A stretch of DNA of 64,000 nt from Synechococcus sp. KORDI-100 (lineage in GTDB: Bacteria; Cyanobacteriota; Cyanobacteriia; PCC-6307; Cyanobiaceae), in contig NZ_CP006269.1 in the NCBI RefSeq assembly GCF_000737535.1, forward strand, positions 1,302,001-1,366,000, in the 5' to 3' direction. The notes under the pieces were generated by a model, which worked only from the letters and a program-made list of their open reading frames with translations, was not told where the DNA came from and did not search any database. Each line of letters begins with the position of its first letter. Within the stretch, counting starts at the first letter, position 1. Shown piece after piece: positions 37,018-45,339 of this stretch. The position numbers and the translations under genes were made by a program.

Positions 37018-37977
37018 ATGGCCACGCCGTCCTCCCCTGCTCAGCCTCCCCGGGATCGGGCGGTATGGATCGCTGCGGTTGTAGGACTTGCCGGTGGCCT
37101 GATGCTTTCGGTGCCGCTGACCCGCAGCCTGCAGGGCGATCAGACCCCGGCAGCACCGCAGACCCGCAGCCTGCAGGGCGATCAGACCCCGGCAGCACCG
37201 CAGACGTTGAGCAATCCGTTTGGAAGCTGGGCTGGCTTCGGGGTTCAGGACGTGGTCGTGCTCGGCCGTGATGCCTCCGGCAGCAACACCGACACGATCT
37301 TCACGCTGCGGGTGGAGGGTGGTCGCACCGTGATCACCCAGATCCCTAGGGACAGTTACGTGAATGCCGACGGCTTCGGGGCGATGAAGATCAATGGCCT
37401 GCTGGCCGCTGGTGGACCGGAGGCGGTGGAGCGGGAACTCACGCGGCTGATGGATCGACCGATCCGCCACCACATCGTGGTGAAACTGGATGCGATCAGC
37501 ACCCTGGCTGATCTGGTGGGTGGCATCGAGGTGGATGTGCCCAAGCGGCTGTATTACGTCGACCGCAGCCAGGGATTGGTGATCGATCTGCAGCCGGGCA
37601 AGCAACTTCTGAAAGGCAAGGAGCTGGAGGGCTTCCTGCGCTGGCGCAACGACGGCCGCGGCGATTTCGGCCGGCTGGAACGCCAGCAACTGGCGTTGAA
37701 GGCGTTGTTTGAACGGATCAAGCAGCCGCAGAATCTGATCCGGCTACCGGCCTTGATTGCAGCGGCCGGCAACGAACTGCAGACCGATCTTGGGCCGGTT
37801 GAGCTGGGCGGATTGGTCACAGCGATCGGTAGCACTGATCTGGACACGAAGCGGTTGAAGGCAACCCCGTTCAGCCGTGGCGGTGTGAGCTATCTCGATA
37901 CGGAATGGCCAGCGAAAGACAGCAGCGGCGTGGAAGCCAGTGAAGCGAGCAGCCGCCGCTCGCAATTTTTGTTTTGA
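37018..37977 (+). CDS. LytR-CpsA-Psr (LCP) family protein
   Basis: 319 residues with an N-terminal membrane anchor (about 16-40). A short linker is made of two exact 14-residue copies (TRSLQGDQTPAAPQ). The LCP domain has the marks LGRDASGSNTDTIFTLRV, QIPRDSYV, KINGLLAAGG and FLRWRNDGRGDFGRLERQQ (catalytic Asp/Arg residues). LCP enzymes attach undecaprenyl-linked glycans to the cell wall. In cyanobacteria they probably anchor surface polysaccharide. Encoded just after the antiporter. Confidence 0.88.
   Translation: MATPSSPAQPPRDRAVWIAAVVGLAGGLMLSVPLTRSLQGDQTPAAPQTRSLQGDQTPAAPQTLSNPFGSWAGFGVQDVVVLGRDASGSNTDTIFTLRVEGGRTVITQIPRDSYVNADGFGAMKINGLLAAGGPEAVERELTRLMDRPIRHHIVVKLDAISTLADLVGGIEVDVPKRLYYVDRSQGLVIDLQPGKQLLKGKELEGFLRWRNDGRGDFGRLERQQLALKALFERIKQPQNLIRLPALIAAAGNELQTDLGPVELGGLVTAIGSTDLDTKRLKATPFSRGGVSYLDTEWPAKDSSGVEASEASSRRSQFLF
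37120..37203 (+). repeat. perfect 42-bp tandem duplication inside the LCP gene
   Basis: 37120-37161 and 37162-37203 are identical. The duplication keeps frame and doubles the linker between the membrane anchor and the LCP domain. Perfect identity suggests a recent event. Confidence 0.95.
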
Positions 37978-38001
37978 GCGACTTGATTGCGATGTCTGTT
38001 T

Positions 38002-39791
38002 TCACACGAGATTGATGGGCTGGTCAAATTGGAAGCCGCTGACCAAATCCCTGTCGAATAGTTCTTTGATTAGCGCCACTTTCCTGTCGCTCTGCAGCAG
38101 GTCTTGAAAATCAACAATCGCAATCCTTGAACGTAGGGCTGTCAATACATCGACGTCGTCAACAACATCGAAGAGACCTGTATCTGAGCTGACAAAACTG
38201 ATCAGCTTTCTTGCTGCGCGTATTCTCGCTGATTTGCGTCCTTTTAAAAATAGGATCACTTCGTCGGTGATCTCACTCAGTTCATCATCTAAATCAACCT
38301 CCTTTAATGGGCTTGTCGGTGCCGACGTTTGATCAGAGGCGATTGATGCTGTTTTGGTGTTGGCAGAAGCCTGTAAAGCGGCCATGTTCATGCGTCCGCC
38401 ACTGAGGATTTGGTCTTGAACCCCTAAGTTGTCCACCGTGCTGAGGAGTTTCTGTTTGACCTGCGGAGCTGTGAGATTGGGATTGCGACTCCAGAATGAG
38501 GTGATTGCTCCAGGGACAAACGGTGCGGCCATGGAGGTGCCGTTGGAACTGAGAACGCTCGAGACGTCTCCAATCCAGCTGCTGAAGATGCTGCTACCTG
38601 GAGCTAACACGTCGACGGATTGAGCTCCTCGATTCGAGAAGGAGCAATGCTGTCATCAATGTCTGACGCCCCAACAGAGATAATGCCTTCTAAATCGTAT
38701 GAGGCTGGATAAACAGGTTCTTGATCGATATTTTTACCTTCGTTTCCTGCTGCAACAACCTGGATGAAACCTTTGCTATCTGCGATCTCCATGGCGAGCT
38801 GCAGAGATGGATCATTGTAATTTGTTGCTAAACTGAGATTGATAACTTTGGCATTGCGACTCACGGCATAGTCAACACCTCGAATGACATCACTTGTGTT
38901 GCCATTGCCGTGTTGATCCATCACCTTGATCGCTAAAACTCTTGCTTCGGGATTCACACCCAGCAGCCCGACTTCGTTGGCTTTGGCAGCGGCGATACCT
39001 GCAACATGGCTGCCATGGCCATTGTCGTCGTTGGGATCATTGTCGTCGTTCACAAAGTCATAACCCATCAAGTCATCAATCAATCCATTTCCATCATCGT
39101 CAAGTCCATTGATGCTTTCGGCTCCATTCAGTTTGATGGTGTCTTTGAGATCTTCGTGGGTGAGGTTCACGCCCGTGTCAATCACGGCAATTGTTCCACG
39201 GCCACCTGCATCTTGACTGATGTACTGAAGCGGCTCTGAGATGGTTTTGAAGTAATCATCGGCACCGATATCGGCTCCTTCTTTGGCGCCTTTGTAAGTG
39301 CCTCTGTTGAATAATCCATGTTGGTGTTTGCAAAGAGGTTCATTGGCCGCCCAGGAAAAACCCGTGTCTTCATCGATGGGTTCAGTTTCAATCAGTGAGG
39401 ACTGTGGAAGAAGGCTTTGTGAGAAGAACGCCTCGTATTCGGCCAGTTGTTTGGATGATGTCTTGAAAGGCTTGTTTTTCTTGATTAATTGCAACGACTT
39501 GTCGAAATCCCAGATTTGTATCTTTTTATCGTTTTTATGCCTCAAGGCGAGCTTGTTTTCTTTTTGATTCTGGTCTGCAGCAATGCAGGTATATGCTACT
39601 TGTTTGATGGTTAATTTTTTTCCCTTGCTGTCGGTGAGAAAGCTTGTGTCTGATCTGCCGAATTCGATGAATGCTTTTTTAGTGTTGTTTAAAAGTTCTG
39701 TGCTTCCAAATCGCTCGATCGCATCCCATTCGGCGGGGCCTGAGTCACCGTTTGATTTTTGAATGGTTGTCTCAAAGAGTGATTTGCTCAT
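38002..39791 (-). pseudogene. subtilisin-like serine protease split by a one-base deletion
   Basis: The N-terminal piece (39791-38604, 395 codons) has the catalytic Asp in IAVIDTGVNLTHEDL and the His in GHGSHVAGIAA, plus VINLSLA and the AAGNEG oxyanion Asn. It then ends ...IAPSRIEELNPSTC-stop. The second piece (from 38610) carries the catalytic Ser in NGTSMAAPFVPG. Adding one T near 38637 restores IAPFSNRGAQSVDVLAPG, exactly the expected subtilase path into the Ser region. The joined protein would have about 595 residues. The C-terminal region is acidic and unlike known domains, and no N-terminal signal peptide is visible. The gene is more AT-rich than psbP/recR next door. Confidence 0.85.
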
Positions 39792-40003
39792 TGATTATTC
39801 ATCGATAGTTGTTTTTCAAAAAATGCGATATGGCTGCTCTTTAATTTGCGGAGAACGCTTCAACCATCTTGAAATGGAAGATTCTCCCTCTTACTTTTCC
39901 AGGTTTCCTGCGTCTTGCTTTCGATTTCAGCGGAGTTGATCAAACGATGTATTGGTAGACCAAAGTTGAGAACAACGATGCATGCCAACGGCGATCCAAC
40001 AAT

Positions 40004-40558
40004 TCAGATCAACAGATTCAGCGAGCGGACAACCCGTCCGCAGAGGTCCTGTACTTTCTCCCAGCGATCTTCATTGACGCTGGTGGCGAGGGTGTAGAGC
40101 CGGCCGCGATCCACCACAACCGTCGCCAGTTCGTGGCGGTCGCGATCGGGAAGGTGCACGGCGTATTCGAGGTCATAGAAGGTATGGCCGTTCATCTCCC
40201 GTTCACCGGCTTCAATCAGTTCAGCGGTACGGCCGCTGCCAACGGTGGCAATCACTTCCCGGCGCAGCCGCTCACCCACAGCCACAGCACTGCCGAGGGC
40301 GCTGAGATCGTTCTGCTCATCGACCTTGTTCACCATCAGGCTCACGGTTTCATCGCTGTGGATCAGGTCGTGGAACACCACCCGGGGGCCATTGCTTACC
40401 TGCACCTGGGTCCAACCGGTCGGGTAGAGGAAGGCAAATCGACCGTCGGGGCTCTGGTACGACTGCAGGCCTGCGGTCGGTCCGGCTGCACAGGCTCCCA
40501 GAACGACCACCAGGGCCAGGCAGGAGAGCAGGCGGACAAGTGATCGGAACGGCTGCAT
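40004..40558 (-). CDS. psbP: PsbP-family (CyanoP) photosystem II lipoprotein
   Basis: 184 residues from ATG 40558. A lipoprotein signal ends in the lipobox LGACAAG (Cys near residue 24), then the PsbP domain follows: [60 protein letters not shown] and NEDRWEKV. CyanoP is bound to the lumen face of PSII and helps early assembly. An upstream in-frame start at 40630 would run into recR and spoil the signal. Only 10 bases separate it from the divergent recR start. Confidence 0.9.
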   Translation of the reverse strand: MQPFRSLVRLLSCLALVVVLGACAAGPTAGLQSYQSPDGRFAFLYPTGWTQVQVSNGPRVVFHDLIHSDETVSLMVNKVDEQNDLSALGSAVAVGERLRREVIATVGSGRTAELIEAGEREMNGHTFYDLEYAVHLPDRDRHELATVVVDRGRLYTLATSVNEDRWEKVQDLCGRVVRSLNLLI

Positions 40559-40568
40559 CAACCTCAGA

Positions 40569-41216
40569 GTGAATCGCAGCATTCTGCCTAGAGTTCGACC
40601 CATCGGCGGCAGACTCCTGAGCGGCTTCACCAGACCGTTGGCCCGGCTGATCGATCAGTTCGAACGTCTGCCAGGCATTGGCCCTCGCACCGCCCAGCGT
40701 CTGGCATTGCATCTGCTCAATCAACCGGAGGAGCAGATCCAGCAATTTGCCGATGCGTTGTTGGCGGCCCGCAGCCAGGTGGGCCAGTGCCAACGCTGTT
40801 TTCACCTATCCGCTGATCCGCTCTGTGAGATCTGTCGCAACCCCGAACGCAGCAACGGTCTGATCTGTGTGGTGGCGGAGTCTCGCGATCTTCTGGCGAT
40901 GGAGCGTACCCGTGAATTTCAGGGCAGTTATCACGTTCTCGGTGGCTTGATTTCACCGATGGATGGTGTGGGCCCTGAGTTGCTGCACATCACCTCCCTG
41001 GTGAAACGGCTGGATTCAGAGGCGATCACGGAGGTGATCCTGGCGCTCACGCCGAGTGTGGAGGGAGACACCACCAGCCTCTACCTGGCCCGGTTGATCA
41101 AACCCTTTTGTGAAGTGAGCCGCATTGCCTACGGCCTGCCGATGGGCAGTGAACTGGAATACGCCGATGAGGTCACCTTGAGTCGTGCTTTGGAAGGACG
41201 CCGACCCGTTGATTGA
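40569..41216 (+). CDS. recR: recombination mediator RecR
   Basis: 215 residues with the RecR features: [20 protein letters not shown] (helix-hairpin-helix), the four-Cys zinc finger [16 protein letters not shown], and the Toprim segment [16 protein letters not shown] with GxxxxxYHVLGG and [15 protein letters not shown]. It works with RecF/RecO to load RecA on gaps. The start at GTG 40569 gives an N-terminus slightly longer than usual; a start just before LLSGFTRPL would be more typical. Confidence 0.93.
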   Translation: MNRSILPRVRPIGGRLLSGFTRPLARLIDQFERLPGIGPRTAQRLALHLLNQPEEQIQQFADALLAARSQVGQCQRCFHLSADPLCEICRNPERSNGLICVVAESRDLLAMERTREFQGSYHVLGGLISPMDGVGPELLHITSLVKRLDSEAITEVILALTPSVEGDTTSLYLARLIKPFCEVSRIAYGLPMGSELEYADEVTLSRALEGRRPVD

Positions 41217-41340
41217 GCCTGACTGAGGGATTGTTTGAGCAGCCGCTGAGACATGTCTGAGAGCTCCCTGAGAAACCCGACAGATGACGGTGTGAAATCG
41301 CTGGGGGTCGATTCAGACTTCTAGGGAATTCACCGAATGG

Positions 41341-43752
41341 ATGCCCTTCGCGCTGTCATTCTCAAGCCGTAGGCCCCGTTTTGGTCGTAAGCCCCGTCGG
41401 GGAGGTGCAAGGCGACCCAAGCCAAGGCCAAAGCTGTTATGGCTTAAAGAGCAGGCGTTGCTCGCTCAGGCCGCTGCTGAGCAGATCGCTCCAGAACAGG
41501 TCATCTCAGAGACAAAGCCAGGGCAAGTGCCTGAAGTGCTGGCCGTCGATGAGCAAGCCTTGACGCGCGAGAGCGAGACGGTCCTTCCGACCCTCGATGA
41601 GGCGATTCCGGAGGTTGCGGAGCTGATTCCGGAGGTTGATGAAGTTTTTGGAGATGTAAAAGGTTTTGTCGCAGATGTGGAAGCGTTGATTCCAGACGTT
41701 GAGACGTCGATCCAACATGTGTCTGGGCTGATTCCGGATGTTGATGAGGAGCTCCCGGATGTTGACGAGGAGATCCCGGACGTTGATGACGAGCTTCAGG
41801 ATGTGGATCAGGAGCTTCCGGTTGTTGAGGAGGAACTCCCGGATGTTGACGAGGAGATCCCGGACGTTGATGACGAGCTTCCGGATGTGGATGAGGAGCT
41901 TCCGGACGTTAGTGACGAGCTCCCGGATGTTGATGAGGAGCTTCCGGACGTTAGTGACGAGCTCCCGGATGTTGATGAGGAACTTCCGGTTGTTGATGAG
42001 GAGCTCACGAATGTCGATGACGAGCTGATCCCTGAACCGACTCAGGAGCCCAGTGAGGGGGCCAGTCACGGATCAACGTTGGTGGTGAAGTGGAACGAAC
42101 TGGCCTTGCAGGCCATCCGGGAGGACAAACCGGTCCCGACGGTGATCACGCGTTCGCTGCATCTGGCCCATGCAGCGATGTACGACGCCTGGGCAGCGTT
42201 TGATGCAGACGCGGCAGGTGCTTACTTCAACCCCCGCCAGACGCGTCAACTCGGTCGGCGATCTGCGGAGCGCATGAAGCTGGAGAGGGCCGTCAGCATG
42301 GCGGCCCACAACACCCTGTCGGAACTGTTTCCGAATCACCGCGACAGCTTTGATCAGCTGCTGAGGGATCTCGGCCTCGATGATGCCCAGCACCCTGCGG
42401 CCCGTCTGGGGGCCCGCGTCAGCCGTGCCGTGTTGCGTTCCCGCGCCAATGACGGTGCAAACGCTTCAGGCGGCTACGCCGACACCACAGGTTACCAGGC
42501 CCGGAATGCGCCGGACGCCGAGGATCTCGATCCCAATTACTGGACCCCGTTGAAGGTGCCCAATGGCCGTGCCGTCGATGACAACGGCACACCCATCGCC
42601 ACCGACGACCCATCCAGCTACGACATTCAGTCGCCGTTGACGCCCCACTGGGGTGGTGTCACCCCGTTTGCCATCGACAGCGGTGCGGCGTTCCGCCCCG
42701 TGGCCCCTCCCATGTTCGGCGATTTCAGCCCCTACACCGACGCCAACGGTGTGGTGACTACGAACGATGCGGCCTACCGCCAGCAGTTCACGGAGGTGGC
42801 GGAGCTGAGTGCAGCGCTGACGCCGCAGCAGAAGGTGATCGCCGAGTACTGGGCCGATGGCCCAAAGAGCAGCACGCCGCCCGGGCACTGGAATGAATTC
42901 GCCCACGACATTGCCTTGCGGGAGGAGCACGATCTCGGCCAGGACGCCAAATTCTTCTTTGCCCTCAACAACGCCCTGTTCGACACGGGAATCGCCATCT
43001 GGGATGCCAAGTACAGCCATGATTTCGTGCGTCCGCAGACGGCGATCCGCTATCTCTTCGAGGACCAGGAGATCGAAGCCTGGGGTGGTCCCAACCAGGG
43101 CACCCAGCTGATTCCGGGCAGCAGCTGGCAGCCCTATCAGGACGTCACCTTCGTAACGCCGGCGTTTCCGGAATACACCTCCGGCCATTCCGGTTTTTCC
43201 TATGCCGCCGCCACGGTTCTGGAGGCCTTCACCGGCAGTGATGTGCTCTATGACGGCGTCAGCACCGGCGTTCAGGACCTCGATGGCGACGGTGAGCCCG
43301 ATCTGATCGGCCGCTACACCACCGATGAGCTCGCCTTTGAGGCCTATGACGGCGATCCGATCACCCTGCAGTGGGGCACGGTCTGGGATGCCGCCGCCGA
43401 GGCCGGTCGCTCCAGGCTGTACGGCGGTATCCATATCCAGGATGGCGACCTTCGCGCCCGCGAGATGGGGCAGCAGGTGGCGGCTCAGGTGTGGAGCGCA
43501 ACGGAAGCCCTGTTCACGGCGGAGGACGGAACAACGTTGCCCAGCCCCCGTCGTCCCAGGCGTCCCAGACGAAGTGAACGACGCGAACGTCGCAATCAAC
43601 GCCGCAATGCTCAGCCTGCAGAGGCGATGGATCTGGCCTCTCCGGTCGAACCTCTTGAATCAGAGATTGCTGCTGAATTCGATGCATTGAATGACTCAGA
43701 TTCTGCTGCTCCCGATGAACTTTTGGTGCCCGATTCAGCCCTGATGATGTGA
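41341..43752 (+). CDS. vanadium-dependent haloperoxidase with N-terminal heptad array
   Basis: 803 residues. Residues 1-31 are strongly basic (RRPRFGRKPRRGG...). Residues 88-227 are twenty heptads of the form E-L/I-P-D-V-D-E. From about 245 the PAP2/haloperoxidase domain follows. The vanadate-binding set is complete: Lys557 and Arg564 (KYSHDFVR, spacing 7), SGH at 614-616 (FPEYTSGHSGFS), and Arg692 with His698 (RLYGGIH, spacing 6). Spacing is as in the fungal chloroperoxidase. The enzyme should oxidise bromide or iodide with peroxide to hypohalous acid. No signal peptide is seen. A Pro/Arg-rich and then acidic tail (residues about 735-803) follows the domain. It heads a cluster with two secreted-type proteins. 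Confidence 0.88.
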   Translation: MPFALSFSSRRPRFGRKPRRGGARRPKPRPKLLWLKEQALLAQAAAEQIAPEQVISETKPGQVPEVLAVDEQALTRESETVLPTLDEAIPEVAELIPEVDEVFGDVKGFVADVEALIPDVETSIQHVSGLIPDVDEELPDVDEEIPDVDDELQDVDQELPVVEEELPDVDEEIPDVDDELPDVDEELPDVSDELPDVDEELPDVSDELPDVDEELPVVDEELTNVDDELIPEPTQEPSEGASHGSTLVVKWNELALQAIREDKPVPTVITRSLHLAHAAMYDAWAAFDADAAGAYFNPRQTRQLGRRSAERMKLERAVSMAAHNTLSELFPNHRDSFDQLLRDLGLDDAQHPAARLGARVSRAVLRSRANDGANASGGYADTTGYQARNAPDAEDLDPNYWTPLKVPNGRAVDDNGTPIATDDPSSYDIQSPLTPHWGGVTPFAIDSGAAFRPVAPPMFGDFSPYTDANGVVTTNDAAYRQQFTEVAELSAALTPQQKVIAEYWADGPKSSTPPGHWNEFAHDIALREEHDLGQDAKFFFALNNALFDTGIAIWDAKYSHDFVRPQTAIRYLFEDQEIEAWGGPNQGTQLIPGSSWQPYQDVTFVTPAFPEYTSGHSGFSYAAATVLEAFTGSDVLYDGVSTGVQDLDGDGEPDLIGRYTTDELAFEAYDGDPITLQWGTVWDAAAEAGRSRLYGGIHIQDGDLRAREMGQQVAAQVWSATEALFTAEDGTTLPSPRRPRRPRRSERRERRNQRRNAQPAEAMDLASPVEPLESEIAAEFDALNDSDSAAPDELLVPDSALMM
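41602..42021 (+). repeat. twenty 21-bp units encoding acidic proline heptads
   Basis: The coding sequence has a 21-base period over 420 bases, encoding heptads from AIPEVAE through many ELPDVDE or ELPDVSD copies to ELTNVDD. Early units are diverged and the middle units nearly identical at DNA level, which implies repeat-unit expansion. Leu/Ile and Val recur three residues apart as in a coiled coil, but with Pro between them. Confidence 0.9.
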
Positions 43753-43791
43753 TTTAGCAGCGTTCCTACATTTGTCGGTACCTCGCAGCAC

Positions 43792-43840
43792 CCCCGTCAA
43801 TCTCAGGATGTGCTGAAGGCGGGGTGCTGTGAGTCTTGTG
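43792..43840 (+). promoter_or_regulatory. leader element, copy 1
   Basis: A 49-base block begins CCCCGTCAATC and ends TGCTGTGAGTCTTGTG. It lies 41 bases before the ATG of the first paralog and recurs before the second with 38 of 49 positions identical and no gaps. It probably acts in the untranslated leader. The encoded peptide is not kept in frame in both copies, so it is not simply an N-terminus. Confidence 0.55.
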
Positions 43841-43881
43841 GGGCCCGGCGGTTCAAGTCCGTCGTTACCCCAGTTAATCCC

Positions 43882-45036
43882 ATGTCGACATTTTCCGATC
43901 TGCTGTCTGATGCCATCGATTCAGATAGCAGCGCAGCTGCTGTCACTGACAATCTTCCATCACTTGCTGATATCGCAGAGGTGGTCGACACCATTCCATC
44001 CACCACCGAAGACATCGCTGAGGTGATCACTGAAGTGACTGACGAAGTCGCTGAGATTGATGCTGATGATCTTGCTGATGTGGTTGCTGAGATTGATGAA
44101 TCAGGCGTGTCTGATCTCGCCTCTGTCACCGACACCCTCACCCTGGCTCAGGTGCAGGAGCTGTTCGAAACCTATTTCGGTTCGATCAGTGAGATGCTAT
44201 CTGGGCCAGTGGATGTGGTTGATTCAACCCCAGGCGAACTGATGGCCGTCGATCTCTCAGACGAGGGCGATTTTGTGCTGGAGGAGCCATCCGGAGACTT
44301 CAGCTTTGAGCCGCGTCGTGGCGGTTTTCGAGGAGGTGGTCGCCGTCGTGGAGGGCGTGGTGGGCGCCGTGGTCTGGGCGGAGGTTGTGATCGATCAGAA
44401 GACAGCGAAACCGGCGGAAGTACACCTTCAGTGGTGAATCCAGAGCCCGAAATCGTCAGTGAACCGTCTGAAAACAGTGTGGACGATGCCTCTGAATCTG
44501 TGATCGATCAGAGCATTATGGATGGCAACCTTGTTGATGAGAGCGGTACTGAACTCACGGATACGTTTGAGGTTGCTCGTGCTGATGTTCCCCTCGACGA
44601 TGTCATCAGCGGCGTGCGTGTGCGTGGACGCGAACTTGTCAATGGCACGGGTGATGATGATCTGATTGCCGCTGGACGCGGTCGTGATCGCCTGTCGGGA
44701 CGTGCCGGCGCCGACAACTTCCTGTTTAACGAAGCTGAAGGCGGCTGTGGTCGGCGTCAGGCGGATGTGATCAGCGACTTCGACAGCGAGCAAGGCGATC
44801 GCATCCTGCTAGACAGCGCTGCCTTTGAAGGGGATGGCGTCGTCAGTGTTGCTGAGAGCCGCCGCGACTTCCAGCAGCTCCGTAACAGTGGCGATTGCGA
44901 TTTCATCTACTACCAGCCCCGGGGCGGCCTCTACTACAACGAGAATGGAGAGGAGAGCGGCTTTGGTGAAGGAGGCCTACTTGCCGCGATCAAAGGTGCT
45001 CCGGAACTCACCGCCGAGCAGATCGCCCTGGTCTGA
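43882..45036 (+). CDS. acidic, Arg/Gly-rich exported protein, paralog A
   Basis: 384 residues from ATG 43882 (MSTFSDLLSDAI). Layout: an acidic N-terminal region with many EV/DE repeats (about 25-95), the conserved LAQVQELFETYF segment, and an Arg/Gly-rich patch (RRGGFRGGGRRRGGRGGRRG, near 145-165). An acidic linker leads to one RTX-like block (NGTGDDDLIAAGRGRDRLSG) with GADNFLF and DVISDFDSEQGDRI. The last 40 residues (CDFIYYQPRGGLYYNENGEE...LLAAIKGAPELTAEQIALV) follow the type I secretion C-terminal pattern. It is homologous along most of its length to the next gene. A terminator follows. Confidence 0.75.
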   Translation: MSTFSDLLSDAIDSDSSAAAVTDNLPSLADIAEVVDTIPSTTEDIAEVITEVTDEVAEIDADDLADVVAEIDESGVSDLASVTDTLTLAQVQELFETYFGSISEMLSGPVDVVDSTPGELMAVDLSDEGDFVLEEPSGDFSFEPRRGGFRGGGRRRGGRGGRRGLGGGCDRSEDSETGGSTPSVVNPEPEIVSEPSENSVDDASESVIDQSIMDGNLVDESGTELTDTFEVARADVPLDDVISGVRVRGRELVNGTGDDDLIAAGRGRDRLSGRAGADNFLFNEAEGGCGRRQADVISDFDSEQGDRILLDSAAFEGDGVVSVAESRRDFQQLRNSGDCDFIYYQPRGGLYYNENGEESGFGEGGLLAAIKGAPELTAEQIALV

Positions 45037-45053
45037 AACCCGTTGTTCGAACG

Positions 45054-45090
45054 AACCCGCGCTGGTGAGAAATCGGCGTGGGTTTGTTTG
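45054..45090 (+). terminator. intrinsic terminator after paralog A
   Basis: AACCCGCGC pairs with GCGTGGGTT (9 bp, one G-U) around a loop of about 13 bases, followed by TGTTTGTGTT. It lies 17 bases past the stop codon. Confidence 0.7.
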
Positions 45091-45248
45091 TGTTGAAGCA
45101 AAACAGTTAAGCGAAAAAGTGGAGCTAAACAGTGGAGCGAAACACTGGTACCAATGAACCTGCAAATCCTTATCGGGTGCACTGTCTGAGCCGGCCCTTC
45201 ATCGTCTCGTAAGGCAGCTCCCCTTCATCTGACGGTTATTCAATGTTT

Positions 45249-45297
45249 CCCCGTCAATCGGAGGATGTGCAGCTGAGACTTTGCTGTGAGTCTTGTG
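45249..45297 (+). promoter_or_regulatory. leader element, copy 2
   Basis: Second copy of the 49-base block described at 43792. CCCCGTCAATC and TGCTGTGAGTCTTGTG are kept at identical spacing, 42 bases before the ATG of paralog B. GGAGGATG within it is the closest thing to a ribosome site but is far from the ATG. Confidence 0.55.
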
Positions 45298-45339
45298 AAG
45301 CCAGGTGGTGGTTTACACGCCGCATCTTCCATTCATCTC

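Noticed and set aside
41506-42069. Minus-strand frame with repeated NIRELLIN units
   Set aside because: It is the reverse reading of the 21-bp heptad repeat in the haloperoxidase gene; the forward frame has the enzyme domain attached.
43847-43872. tRNA-like T arm (GGCGG, TTCAAGT, CCGTC) followed by GTTACCCCA
   Set aside because: The T stem pairs fully, but no matching acceptor, D arm or anticodon arm lies upstream at a sensible distance. It overlaps the leader of paralog A. Treated as coincidence or at most a tRNA fragment.
43810-43882. Conserved CCESC peptide as an N-terminal extension of paralogs A and B
   Set aside because: The peptide is in frame with the gene only in paralog A; in paralog B the same frame ends at a stop and is out of phase with the ATG. 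The DNA, not the peptide, is what is conserved.
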